Shown here piece after piece: positions 42,344 to 50,663 of a stretch of DNA of 64,000 nucleotides. Position numbers and translations under genes: made by a program. The stretch's first letter is position 1. Each line of letters begins with the position of its first letter. Source of the DNA: Pseudomonas sp. MMS21 TM103 (GTDB lineage Bacteria; Pseudomonadota; Gammaproteobacteria; Pseudomonadales; Pseudomonadaceae); assembly GCF_022132145.1 (NCBI RefSeq), contig NZ_JAJISP010000010.1:46185-110184 (forward strand), read 5' to 3'. The notes beneath the pieces are model-generated. The model was not told the DNA's origin and did not search any database. It saw only the letters and a list, made by a program, of their open reading frames with translations.

Positions 42344-42646
42344 ATGAGCTTTAACACCAGTCGAACAATTTTATTTGGTGACTGAGATCCTGCGGGCATT
42401 GTCTACACGCCACGCATATCGTATTTCATCATAGAAGCGGTACACGATTTTCTAACATACAAACTCGGGGCGCCGGCGATACGTGAAATTCTCGCCATGG
42501 GTATTCTTCCCCCGGCACGAGCACTTTCAATTGAATTCCTGGCACCAATGGTCTGGGACGATGTGATAAGCATCGAAGTGGGTAGCAAGGAACTCACGAC
42601 CACCTCCTTCACTTTTTTAGTTGAGGCTCGTAATAGCTCAAATTAA
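42344..42646 (+). pseudogene. Hotdog-fold acyl-CoA thioesterase gene interrupted by one UGA codon
   Basis: The frame starts at ATG 42344, reads MSFNTSRTILFGD, meets TGA at 42383-42385, then continues in the same frame as DPAGIVYTPRISYFIIEAV and GILPPARALSIEFLAPMVWDD to TAA at 42644. In 4-hydroxybenzoyl-CoA-type thioesterases the active-site motif is usually FGDCDPAGIVY, so the UGA replaces a residue that is commonly Cys. I see no selenocysteine insertion hairpin after it, so a nonsense mutation is more likely. At 100 codons it is also shorter than the usual 130-140, so the C-terminus is probably lost. Confidence 0.65.
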
Positions 42647-42793
42647 ATGACATTTCGATCTACGTTAACCCAGGTGTCAATATCCCCAAAAAGCAAGAGA
42701 CCTATCCCTCTGCCCCACGCCCTTCGAGAAGCGCTAAGCCCGTCTTGACTATGCATGGTGGCCTCACAAACGTAGATGAATGCTCCCCACCAG

Positions 42794-42873
42794 CAGTGAC
42801 TAACCCTTTCCAGCCCTGTCGTCAGTGCCGTTGAAATCGTATGGCCACCCTGTACTGGGCGTTACCGCGCCCC
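42794..42873. repeat. Diverged ~80-bp direct repeat, copy B
   Basis: Partner of 40872-40953; see that entry. It lies just before the cyclic-nucleotide-binding-like gene. The stretch 42647-43029 holds no gene I can support. Confidence 0.5.
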
Positions 42874-43029
42874 AGCCTCCGGCGCATAGGCTTATACTGG
42901 CAGCAGGTGTGCCAGCAGCCGCTCAGCGAACTCGAGTCTGCTAATGGGCATGCCCTGATGACGGCGATCACGCCGCTGCTTTGTGACCTTGATGCCGCTC
43001 CAGCACGGAGGGAGGGCAGGTGCCATCAC

Positions 43030-43509
43030 ATGCAAACGCTCGAGCTAGCTGCACTTGACACGATTCTTCCTGCCGATGCCTTCAAGCAGATGTCCGCCTT
43101 CGGCGCCCTCTCGGACAGTTTTGTCGAGCAGGTGCTGGCCAGAGGTGAGTTACTCAAGCTGGCGCCAGGCGAAAACCTCTACCGCCAGGGCGAGCGCGCC
43201 GAATGCTTCTACGTGATTCTGCAGGGGCAAATGGCGATCTATCAGGACAGCGAAAACGGCCGTGAAATCACCCACACCAGTTGCGCCGGGGAAAGTGTCG
43301 GCTTCCCCGCCATGCTGGCGATGCGTCCGCGGCTGCTGAGCGGCGAGGCGGTCAGCGAATGCATCGTCCTGAAGATCACCAGCCAGGCGCTGGCCAGGTT
43401 GCAGGAACTGGATAGCCCGCAGTTCGGAATATTCTTCATCAACCTGTCCCGGGACATGAGCCGCTTCCTGAGCTACTGCATCATCCGCCCCCCCGTCGCA
43501 AGCGCCTGA
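43030..43509 (+). CDS. Cyclic-nucleotide-binding-domain protein without DNA-binding domain
   Basis: A 159-residue protein consisting of a single Crp-like beta-barrel (LKLAPGENLYRQGERAECFYVILQGQMAIY, then GESVGFPAMLAMRPRLLSGEAVSE) and a short C-terminal helix; it stops where a Crp/FNR regulator would begin its winged helix. It is therefore a sensor module that must act through a partner. The start at 43030 is chosen on domain layout; an ATG at 42841 extends through repeat-derived sequence. It is convergent with the membrane-protein/NqrF operon. Confidence 0.7.
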   Translation: MQTLELAALDTILPADAFKQMSAFGALSDSFVEQVLARGELLKLAPGENLYRQGERAECFYVILQGQMAIYQDSENGREITHTSCAGESVGFPAMLAMRPRLLSGEAVSECIVLKITSQALARLQELDSPQFGIFFINLSRDMSRFLSYCIIRPPVASA

Positions 43510-43639
43510 ACGGCACAGGCAACCGCCCGTTGCTGCTTAAGCCGTTCTTCGCCGCGAGGAGCGAGCCGAGTGGACCAGCCCCCCCAGGGCGACAGGTCTG
43601 CTTGTTGCGTTCCTGTGCGCAATAACCAGCGGCGCGGCC

Positions 43640-43948
43640 TTAAACGAAAAAGCCGGCAATGATCAGACCGCTCAGCAGCACGCTGCCGCTAACGATGGCG
43701 CTCAGCGCATTTCCGCTCAGCCGCGCGCCGACGCCGATCCGCGCCAGCGCCCAGCCGAGCAGCACGAATACCAGCAGATCCAGGATGCCATGGCTGACCC
43801 AATGATGGCCGGTGGCGGCTTTCATCCAGGCGAGAAGCGTGTCCTGGTTTTGCTCCTTGACGACCACAAGAACAGCGCTCAGCAGGCTGGTCACGGCAAA
43901 TGCCAGGGCAAAAGAGACTGTGTACTTACCGATGCCGGTGTCATTCAT
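43640..43948 (-). CDS. 102-residue three-helix membrane protein
   Basis: Three hydrophobic segments (about residues 10-30, 52-72 and 80-100). Histidines occur in TGHHWVSHGILD at the start of helix II. No family recognised. Its start overlaps the end of the preceding 159-residue membrane protein by four bases, so the two are translationally coupled and probably form one membrane complex. Last gene of the leftward NqrF-like operon. Confidence 0.6.
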   Translation of the reverse strand: MNDTGIGKYTVSFALAFAVTSLLSAVLVVVKEQNQDTLLAWMKAATGHHWVSHGILDLLVFVLLGWALARIGVGARLSGNALSAIVSGSVLLSGLIIAGFFV

Positions 43949-44424
43949 GGCGACATACCCGTGATGGTTTTGCCCAGCAGGGCGACCTTGACCCCTATGC
44001 TGACGATGGCGCCGGCGCCCTCCATGCTCAGGCCGAGCAATACGATCCAGGCGGCCACCCAGAGCACCAGCACACGCACCTGCGACCTGCCTGCGGTCAA
44101 GCCGAATGTGGCGATCGGCAGATAGGTCGCCAGCAGCAGCAGGCTGAGAAACAGGTGCTCTTTTGTTTCCATGACGAAACTGTGGGCGAACGGCCAGGGG
44201 CCGGCGTTGATCAGGGCCTTGTCCGCGCCGTAAAAACGCACGTACCAGTAACCGCCGAGCAGATAGCTCAACCACATGAACAGCGCAGCCGCCAGGCTCA
44301 TGACCCTGATGCGCCACTGGCTTGCCTCGGTGTTGGTCAGGGTTTCGGCGAACACCCAGAGCGAAGCGAGGATCGCCAGGGCGCCAAAGGTGGCATGCAG
44401 CAGCAGGATCAGTTCTTGTGGCAT
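43945..44424 (-). CDS. 159-residue four-helix membrane protein, possible b-type cytochrome
   Basis: Four predicted helices. Conserved-looking histidines sit in ELILLLHATFGALA (helix I), PWPFAHSFVMETKEHLFLS (before helix III), a pattern compatible with heme b ligation but not proof of it. No family recognised with certainty. It lies 91 bases after the MenA-like gene and overlaps the next small membrane gene; this pairing of a prenyltransferase, an NqrF-like reductase and two small membrane proteins suggests a quinone-linked redox complex. Confidence 0.6.
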   Translation of the reverse strand: MPQELILLLHATFGALAILASLWVFAETLTNTEASQWRIRVMSLAAALFMWLSYLLGGYWYVRFYGADKALINAGPWPFAHSFVMETKEHLFLSLLLLATYLPIATFGLTAGRSQVRVLVLWVAAWIVLLGLSMEGAGAIVSIGVKVALLGKTITGMSP

Positions 44425-44515
44425 TGGCGCGGACCTTGAATCGCAGTGATTGCCGATGTCCCACGGTGGCGGGACCTACCCTGTTAAAACCATAGCTTAT
44501 GCAGGGTTTTATGCA

Positions 44516-45487
44516 TCAAACAGGCAGCAACAGCCAGCCGACCAACCAGATGCCGCCGAGCGCATGGATCATCAGGGTCAGCTCGATGCTGCGTTTCAGC
44601 CGTCGTTGCCCCGCCCCGAGCCCCAGGCCGGCATAGATCGCCGCCATCAGCAGAACGGAAGGCGCAACGAGCGCAGCAAGAGGCACCCAGTTCAATCCCA
44701 CCGCCGCGGCAATCGCGATAAGCGCCAGCAGCTGGAGCAGGATATAGAGCGCCGCAGTCTTTGCCAGGCCCAAACGCACCACCAGCGTCCGCTTGCCGGC
44801 CGCTGCGTCGGCCTCTTGGTCCGGTACCTCGTTGATCAGCAGGATGGCCATCGCCCAGCAGGCAACCGGCACGGACAGCAGCAACGCGCTCAGCGCTGCA
44901 TCCGGACTCTGCAGCCAAGCGGCGCCGGCAACGGGCAATACCCCAAACCCCATGCCGACTGCGGCCTCCCCCAGACCGCGAGCACTCAATTGCAAGGGAG
45001 GTGCCGAGTAGGCTATGCCCAGCACCACCCCGACCAGGCCGAACCCCAGGACAGCAACACCCTTCTCCAGCATCAGACCTGCGCCGAACAGCACACCGAG
45101 CAACAGCAGGACAACGCCCCAGATCGCCATCGCCCGAATGCTCAGCACGCCGTTCTGGATGAAACGCGAACCGCCGGTGTAGGGGAAGATCCGCCCGGTA
45201 TTGATCGGATCGCTGCCGCCAAGGTCGTCGAACACGTCGTTGAGCACGTTGACCGACGCATGCACGCAGGCCGTGGCCGCCACCGCCAACACCAGGGCAG
45301 ACAGATCCAGCTCGTCCGCGGCCCGATAGCCCCAGCTGGTGCCCACCAGTACCGGCAGGATCGAGGCCGTCAGGAACATTGGTCGTGTCGCCTGCACGTA
45401 GCGGCGGATTACCGTTACCGGATCGTCCCCACCGAGTGTCGCGGGGGTCGGTTCGCCAGGGGCAGGCTTTTCCAGCTCGATGGTCAT
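44516..45487 (-). CDS. UbiA-superfamily prenyltransferase, MenA-like
   Basis: A 323-residue, nine-helix membrane enzyme. The two Asp-rich motifs are NVLNDVFDDLGGSD and NEVPDQEADAAAGKRTL; the second is the form found in 1,4-dihydroxy-2-naphthoate prenyltransferases (MenA) rather than UbiA proper. It would attach an isoprenoid tail to an aromatic acceptor in the inner membrane, making a quinone or related lipid. Pseudomonads normally rely on ubiquinone, and no other menaquinone gene is in the window, so the acceptor is an open question. It follows the NqrF-like gene by 148 bases. Confidence 0.82.
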   Translation of the reverse strand: MTIELEKPAPGEPTPATLGGDDPVTVIRRYVQATRPMFLTASILPVLVGTSWGYRAADELDLSALVLAVAATACVHASVNVLNDVFDDLGGSDPINTGRIFPYTGGSRFIQNGVLSIRAMAIWGVVLLLLGVLFGAGLMLEKGVAVLGFGLVGVVLGIAYSAPPLQLSARGLGEAAVGMGFGVLPVAGAAWLQSPDAALSALLLSVPVACWAMAILLINEVPDQEADAAAGKRTLVVRLGLAKTAALYILLQLLALIAIAAAVGLNWVPLAALVAPSVLLMAAIYAGLGLGAGQRRLKRSIELTLMIHALGGIWLVGWLLLPV

Positions 45488-45635
45488 AGTCCGGTATCCA
45501 GGTCAGGTTCGCCGCCGCTTCCGGGCACAAGACTCAGACCGGGCCCGGCTATGCAGCGGGCCCTGCTCGGCTGAACACAGCGTAGCCGCTGATTCCAGGC
45601 CTGACCATTCACTCGGACGGCCCCGAACCGGAGCC

Positions 45636-46859
45636 TCAGCCTCCGAAATCGTCGTACCTGATGTTCTCCGGATCGACGCCCAGCTCGTCGAGCAAGCTGC
45701 GCATCGCCTTGATCATGACCGGCGGCCCGCACAGGTAGTACTCGCATTCCTCGGGGTTGGGATGGTCGGCAAGGTAGCGATCATGCAGCACTTGGTGAAT
45801 GAAACCGACATCGCCCTGCCAGTTGCATCCCGGACCCGGTTCGGAGAGCGCCACGTACCACTCAAAGTTGTCATGCTCCTGCTGCAGACCTGCAAAATCT
45901 TCGTCATAGAACAGCTCGCGGCTGTTCCGCGCGCCGTACCAGAAACTGATCCTGCGCTTTGACCTGAGGCGCTTGAGCTGATCGAAAATGTGCGCACGCA
46001 TCGGCGCCATGCCCGCACCGCCGCCGACGAATATCATCTCGCACTGCGTTTCGGGGGCGAAGAAGTGCCCAAAGGGACCTGCAATCTCGACCTCGTCTCC
46101 AGGCATGAGACTGAACAGGTAGGACGACACGCAGCCTGGGGGAACGGATGGGGGCGCGCCGGCCGGGGGTATGGCGAGACGGACGATGAGCATCGCGATA
46201 CCCTTCTCCTGCGGATGATTGGCCAGCGAGTAGGCGCGAGTCTGCGGCTCCTGGCAGTCAACTTCGAGCGCCCACAAACCGAGGCGATCCCATTCATCGT
46301 GGATATGCGGATCGATTTCGAAGTCGCTGAAGTCGATGTGGAAGGGCGGACAGGTGACCTGGATAAAGGCGCCGGCACGGAAATCGATCGACTCGCCGGG
46401 CGGCAGCTCCAGAGTCAGTTCCTTCATCAGGGTGCCAACGCAACGGCTGGAGCGCACCCGGCAGCGCCATCGTTGCACTCCGTAGACTTCGTCCGCCACC
46501 CAGATAGCGAGATCCCCATGGATGGCCAGCTGGCAGGCTAGCCGAGTACCGCTGGAGATTTCACGACGGCTGAGCAAGGAACTCTCGACGGGAGTGGCCG
46601 CGCTGCGGCCTTTGACCACCCGGATCTTGCACTGCCCGCAGGTACCCCTGCCACCGCAGGCCGATGGCAGGTGAAGACCCGCGCTGTCCAACGCGGCCAG
46701 CAATTTGACCCCGACGGGAACCTGCACCGAGCGTTTATCGTTGATCCGGACCATGACGCCGCCAGACGGAATCAGGCGGGAGCGGGCAAGGAGTATGGCC
46801 AGCACCAGTGTCATCGCGATACCGGTAAAAAACGCCACACCCAACACGAATTCAAGCAT
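45636..46859 (-). CDS. Orphan NqrF-like NADH dehydrogenase subunit (2Fe-2S, FAD, NADH)
   Basis: A 407-residue protein with the exact plan of NqrF: one N-terminal transmembrane helix, a plant-type ferredoxin domain (SACGGRGTCGQCKI), an FAD domain (RAYSLANHP, then GPFGHFF) and an NADH domain (GGGAGMAPMRAHIFDQL, YYLCGPP), ending IRYDDFGG. NqrF is the NADH-oxidising subunit of the sodium-pumping Nqr complex, but nqrA-E are absent here. It therefore probably delivers electrons to another acceptor, plausibly the small membrane proteins and a quinone made by the MenA-like enzyme. An FNR-type dyad lies 144-157 bases upstream. Confidence 0.85.
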   Translation of the reverse strand: MLEFVLGVAFFTGIAMTLVLAILLARSRLIPSGGVMVRINDKRSVQVPVGVKLLAALDSAGLHLPSACGGRGTCGQCKIRVVKGRSAATPVESSLLSRREISSGTRLACQLAIHGDLAIWVADEVYGVQRWRCRVRSSRCVGTLMKELTLELPPGESIDFRAGAFIQVTCPPFHIDFSDFEIDPHIHDEWDRLGLWALEVDCQEPQTRAYSLANHPQEKGIAMLIVRLAIPPAGAPPSVPPGCVSSYLFSLMPGDEVEIAGPFGHFFAPETQCEMIFVGGGAGMAPMRAHIFDQLKRLRSKRRISFWYGARNSRELFYDEDFAGLQQEHDNFEWYVALSEPGPGCNWQGDVGFIHQVLHDRYLADHPNPEECEYYLCGPPVMIKAMRSLLDELGVDPENIRYDDFGG

Positions 46860-47298
46860 GCGACTCGCCTCGCTTTAGCCAATGAGCGATGTGCCAGGCG
46901 CTTTTGATGGTTTCCTTTTTCTGTGCAGAAAGCCCTCTTGAAAATCGTCGATGGACAGCGCCTTGCCTATCTTTGTGATAAGCAAGATGCGGTTGGTGGA
47001 CATTGCTCCAGATCAAGGAACACCGATACAGGCGATTGCAGAACCCCTGAAGGGGCTTGGCCATCGTCTTTACTCAGGCCTGGTGGCAGAAGCCAGAGCC
47101 GGATGAATCACGCCTCTGTGCATGAAAGTCGCTGGCAAGACGACCGCCTGCAGCCCTGCCCTCTCGCCAGCGATGCGCACGGCGCTGCCAGGCGAATCAG
47201 CGGCCACCGGCGGGCGACTATGGCGGGTAAGCGGCACAGGAGAACGTCTGGAACGGAGGTTTGGTGCTCGACCAGAGAATCGCCATGCCCCTCAGGGG
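46860..47298. other. Region upstream of the NqrF-like gene with an FNR-type dyad
   Basis: No convincing gene in 439 bases; a long rightward frame across it looks like a chance frame in GC-rich DNA. The one clear element is TTGCT-CCAG-ATCAA at 47003-47016, one mismatch from the FNR/Anr/Dnr consensus, suggesting anaerobic control of the NqrF-like operon. Confidence 0.5.
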
Positions 47299-47466
47299 TC
47301 AGGCGTCTTTTTGCCGAGTGGCGGTCACGCCATGGACGATGGCCAGCCCGGACAGGCAGAGCACACCGACGCCGATCCACTGCGCAGGTACATCAAGCAG
47401 ATGAGCGCCAAATGCCAGGCCGACGATGAATATGATGTAGCCGACGATATATATCCCAAACGACAT
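47299..47466 (-). CDS. 55-residue two-helix membrane protein
   Basis: A small hydrophobic protein with two predicted transmembrane segments (MSFGIYIVGYIIFIVGLAFG and WIGVGVLCLSGLAIVHGVT) and a charged tail. No family recognised. GGGTGA precedes the ATG at 47466; the frame is open to 47520. Convincing as a gene mainly because hydrophobic pattern and ribosome site agree. Confidence 0.5.
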   Translation of the reverse strand: MSFGIYIVGYIIFIVGLAFGAHLLDVPAQWIGVGVLCLSGLAIVHGVTATRQKDA

Positions 47467-47674
47467 CACGATCACCCAGATTAAACAGACCTGGCGACTA
47501 TACCGGCCTCGCCTGAGCAACTCTGTACGCTAGCGCACCCTTGATTGCAGGTTGTGGCAGTCAGGGCGGCGCTCAGAAGCGCAAGCGCACAGTCCGCTAT
47601 TTCAGCCGGACGACATGCCACTTCAACCGTAAAATCCGCGCCCACACAACATAGCTTCAGGCCGGAATTACCTG

Positions 47675-47699
47675 AAAAAAATGACCGCTCAGGGCGGCC
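47675..47699 (-). terminator. Intrinsic terminator of the narK1K2GHJI-ppi-moaA operon
   Basis: On the minus strand GGCCGC pairs with GCGGTC (one G-U pair) around CCTGA, followed by A and seven T. It lies about 50 bases after the moaA stop. Confidence 0.75.
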
Positions 47700-47747
47700 A
47701 AATGGGAGGGTAAAGGGTTGTGTCGATGGTCCATCGCAGGCAACGTT

Positions 47748-48740
47748 TCAGCCGCCGCTGGCGTTCATGAAACGCAGGATCTTCACCTCGCCATCGGCGC
47801 TGAATTCGTGGCGCAATGGTTTGCGCTGCAGGGCCTGCTGCACCGCGTCGATGATCGGCTGATCGTCCAGCGGGTAGCGGCGCACCAGGGCGCGCAGGTC
47901 GATGGAGTTTTCATGGCCCAGGCACAACAGCAGGCGGCCTTCGACGGTCAGGCGCACGCGGTTGCAGGTGCCGCAGAAGTTGTGCGAATTCGGTGAAATG
48001 AAGCCGATGCGGGTAGCTGCATGCTCCTTCAGGCGGATATAGCGCGCCGGCCCGCCGCTGTGTTCGGCGCTGTCGAGTACGCTATGCCGGCTGCTGATCA
48101 GGTTGCGCACTTCTTCGCTGGAACAGTACGACTCGCCACGTGAACGGCCAACGTCGCCCAGGGGCATTTCCTCGATGAAGCTGATATCGAGCTGCTTGGC
48201 GATGGCGTAGTCGACCAGGTCGAGCACTTCGTCGAAGTTACGGCCCTTCATGACCACCGCGTTGAGCTTGATCCGCTCGAAACCGGCATCGCGCGCCGCC
48301 TCGATGCCGTCCAGCACCTGGCGCAGGCTGCCGGTGCGGGTGATGCCGCGAAATTTGCCGGCATCCAGGCTGTCGAGGCTGATATTCAGGCGCTTGACCC
48401 CGGCGTCGGCCAGCGGCCTGGCCAGTTTGACCAGTTGCGAGCCATTGCTGGTCATCACCAGTTCGCGCAAGCCGGGCAAGGCGGCGATGCGCTGGCACAG
48501 CTCGACGATGCCGTTGCGCACCAGCGGCTCGCCGCCGGTCAGGCGGATCTTCTTCACCCCCAGGCCGACGAACAGCGACGCCAGGCGATACAGTTCCTCA
48601 ATCCCGAGCACCTGCTGACGCGGCAGGAAGGTCATGTCTTCGGCCATGCAATAGACGCAGCGAAAATCACACCTGTCGGTGACCGACATGCGCAAGTAAT
48701 CGATCTGCCGGCCGAAGCCATCCTGCAACACAGTGTTCAT
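47748..48740 (-). CDS. moaA: GTP 3',8-cyclase (MoaA), molybdenum cofactor biosynthesis
   Basis: A 330-residue radical-SAM enzyme performing the first step of molybdopterin synthesis from GTP. N-terminal cluster: CDFRCVYCMAED; C-terminal cluster: CGTCNRVRLTVEGRLLLC; the protein ends in the Gly-Gly needed for activity (NASGG). It is the last gene of the nitrate reductase operon, as moaA1 is in P. aeruginosa, so cofactor synthesis rises together with NarG. ATG at 48740 with GGAGA upstream is preferred over a longer open frame. Confidence 0.95.
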   Translation of the reverse strand: MNTVLQDGFGRQIDYLRMSVTDRCDFRCVYCMAEDMTFLPRQQVLGIEELYRLASLFVGLGVKKIRLTGGEPLVRNGIVELCQRIAALPGLRELVMTSNGSQLVKLARPLADAGVKRLNISLDSLDAGKFRGITRTGSLRQVLDGIEAARDAGFERIKLNAVVMKGRNFDEVLDLVDYAIAKQLDISFIEEMPLGDVGRSRGESYCSSEEVRNLISSRHSVLDSAEHSGGPARYIRLKEHAATRIGFISPNSHNFCGTCNRVRLTVEGRLLLCLGHENSIDLRALVRRYPLDDQPIIDAVQQALQRKPLRHEFSADGEVKILRFMNASGG

Positions 48741-48798
48741 GGGGTTCTCCATGCCTGGGAAAAATCGAGCCTCGCGCGGCGCAGCATTGCCATCGGGG

Positions 48799-49770
48799 CT
48801 ACTGCAGCAGCGGTGAGTCGGCGCCTTGCAACTGGATACCAACGATATCCGCCGCGCCAATCAGGGTTTGCAGGTATTGAGCCACGCCCTTCTGCCATAC
48901 GCCTTGTTGCAGCAGCGTACGGATGGAGCCGGCGACTACGTCGTAGGGCAATTGCTTGCCTTCGATGCGCTGGTCGACGCTGACCACATGCCAGCCGTAG
49001 CGGCTTTCCAGCGGTTGACCGGCCAGCCCGGCAGGCAGTTTGAACAGTTGCCGCTCGAACTCGGGCACGGTCTGGCCTTTGCTCAGTTGCCCCAACGCGC
49101 CAGCCTGCGCCTTGGACGGACAGGCCGAATGGGCCAGGGCCAGTTCGGCGAAGCGACCGCCATCCACGCGCAACAGCTCAAGCAGTTGCTCGGCTTTCTC
49201 GCGGACCAGGCTGCGCGCCTCGGCATCATCCGGGGCACATTCGAGCAGGATATGCCGCGCTGCCAGCAAGGGCGCGGTGACGTAGCGCGCCTGGTTGCTC
49301 TGGTAATAATGCTCACAGCTTTGTTCGTCGCACTCCGGTAGTGCCACTTCCAGCTCGATCAGCTGGCGGGTGGCGGCCTCCTCCGCGCTTTCGCCAGGTT
49401 CGGCCTGCACCGACAAGCCCAGTTCGACGATGCGCTGCTGCAGCAGTTGACGAATCACCAGCGCCTGGGCGGCCAGAAACACCGCTTCCTCGCGACTGTC
49501 CGCCGGGTGATATTGCAGCTCCTGGGCCATGGCGTCGGGCGCGATAGTCACGCCGTTGACCGTGATCCGTGGCCATTCCTGCTCGCTGCTGGCGATCAGC
49601 GTGGGGGCTGACTCGACCTGCTCGGCGAGGGCCTCCGGCTCATCGGCCGTGGGCCGCGCTTGGGGGGCTACCTCTTGTACCCCAGGGGCATCGATCATCA
49701 GATCGACGGGCGGCTGTTGTCCGCCGCACCCACCCTGCCCTGCATTGCCACCACCACATCCGCATCCCAT
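48799..49770 (-). CDS. PpiC-type peptidyl-prolyl isomerase of the nar operon
   Basis: A 323-residue parvulin-family protein. The PpiC domain (residues about 170-270) reads AARHILLECAPDDAEARS, FAELALAHSACPSKAQAGALGQLSKGQTVPEFE and YGWHVVSVDQRI. The N-terminus MGCGCGGGNAGQGGCGG is Cys/Gly-rich and unlike a signal peptide, so the protein is cytoplasmic and may bind metal. A homologue occupies the same place in P. aeruginosa (between narI and moaA1) and is thought to help fold or load nitrate reductase, similar to NifM. ATG at 49770 with GAGGA. Confidence 0.85.
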   Translation of the reverse strand: MGCGCGGGNAGQGGCGGQQPPVDLMIDAPGVQEVAPQARPTADEPEALAEQVESAPTLIASSEQEWPRITVNGVTIAPDAMAQELQYHPADSREEAVFLAAQALVIRQLLQQRIVELGLSVQAEPGESAEEAATRQLIELEVALPECDEQSCEHYYQSNQARYVTAPLLAARHILLECAPDDAEARSLVREKAEQLLELLRVDGGRFAELALAHSACPSKAQAGALGQLSKGQTVPEFERQLFKLPAGLAGQPLESRYGWHVVSVDQRIEGKQLPYDVVAGSIRTLLQQGVWQKGVAQYLQTLIGAADIVGIQLQGADSPLLQ

Positions 49771-49850
49771 GACAAATTCCTCGTTAATGCTTAGATAAGT
49801 TGCTGTGTGGTGGGCCAAAGCGGAACGCCGTTCGGCCCACCCCAGGCCGC

Positions 49851-50663
49851 TTAGAGCTCCTTGGCCTTGGCGGCGGTATAGGCATAACCTGGCTTCGGCG
49901 CTGGCACGGGTGTTTCGCGAGCAGGCTGGACGAGCGGACGCGCTTGCGGCCGTTGCGCAACCGGCTGCACCGCCTTCTGCCGGACGATCTGGTAGCGCCG
50001 TCCCAGGTACCACACCGGTGCGCTGATGATGTGCACCAGGCGGGTGAAGGGGAACAGCACGAACAGGCTCAGACCGAGGAACACGTGCAGCTTGTAGACC
50101 AGGCCCACCGGGGCGATGGCCGCAGCGGCTGCCATGGGTTGCAGGGTCACGGTGTACTGCGCCCAGTTGGCCAGCATCACCATCACCGAGCCGTCCATGT
50201 GGCTGGTCGAGGCGACGATGGTCAGCAGGCCCAGGACCAACTGCGCCAGCAGCACCACCAGCACCAGCATGTCCGAGGTGCTGGAACTGGCCCGCACCCG
50301 CTCATCGCCGAGGCGACGCTTGAGCAGCATGACCAGACCGATCAGGCAGAGGATGCCGAAGAAACCGCCGGAAACCATGGCCAGCAGTTGCTTGTTCTCG
50401 GTGCTGATGAACGAGTGGTAGAGCGCTGCGGGCATCAACAGGCCGACGAAGTGACCGGCCAGGACGAACAGCACGCCGACGTGGAACAGGTTGCTGGCGA
50501 TGCGCATGTAGCGTTGCTCAGCCGCCGTTCGGGCGAATATCTGGCTGGAGCCCGCCTTCCAGCTGTATTGCGACAGGTCGAAACGCGCCCAGCTGCCAAT
50601 GATGCAGATAGCCAGGGCAATATAGGGATACACCCCGAATGCCAGCAGATTGATGTTAGACAT
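49851..50663 (-). CDS. narI: Respiratory nitrate reductase gamma subunit (NarI, cytochrome b)
   Basis: A 270-residue inner-membrane diheme cytochrome b with five helices that oxidises quinol and passes electrons to NarH. Heme ligands lie in HVGVLFVLAGHFVG and KLHVFLGLSLFVLFPFTRLVH. A C-terminal extension of about 45 residues (from RRYQIVRQKAVQPVAQ) is Pro/Ala/Gln-rich and longer than in E. coli NarI. The start overlaps the end of narJ by eight bases. Confidence 0.96.
   Translation of the reverse strand: MSNINLLAFGVYPYIALAICIIGSWARFDLSQYSWKAGSSQIFARTAAEQRYMRIASNLFHVGVLFVLAGHFVGLLMPAALYHSFISTENKQLLAMVSGGFFGILCLIGLVMLLKRRLGDERVRASSSTSDMLVLVVLLAQLVLGLLTIVASTSHMDGSVMVMLANWAQYTVTLQPMAAAAAIAPVGLVYKLHVFLGLSLFVLFPFTRLVHIISAPVWYLGRRYQIVRQKAVQPVAQRPQARPLVQPARETPVPAPKPGYAYTAAKAKEL

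Noticed and set aside
42383..42430. Selenocysteine recoding of the UGA in the thioesterase frame
   Set aside because: No bacterial SECIS-like hairpin can be seen directly after the UGA, and the frame is also shortened at its 3' end, which favours a pseudogene.
42841..43029. 63-codon N-terminal extension of the nucleotide-binding-domain protein
   Set aside because: It is encoded by one copy of the diverged direct repeat and adds no recognisable domain.
46923..47429. 168-codon rightward frame upstream of the NqrF-like gene
   Set aside because: Arg/Pro/Gly-rich translation without domain features, no ribosome site, and it runs opposite the small membrane-protein gene.
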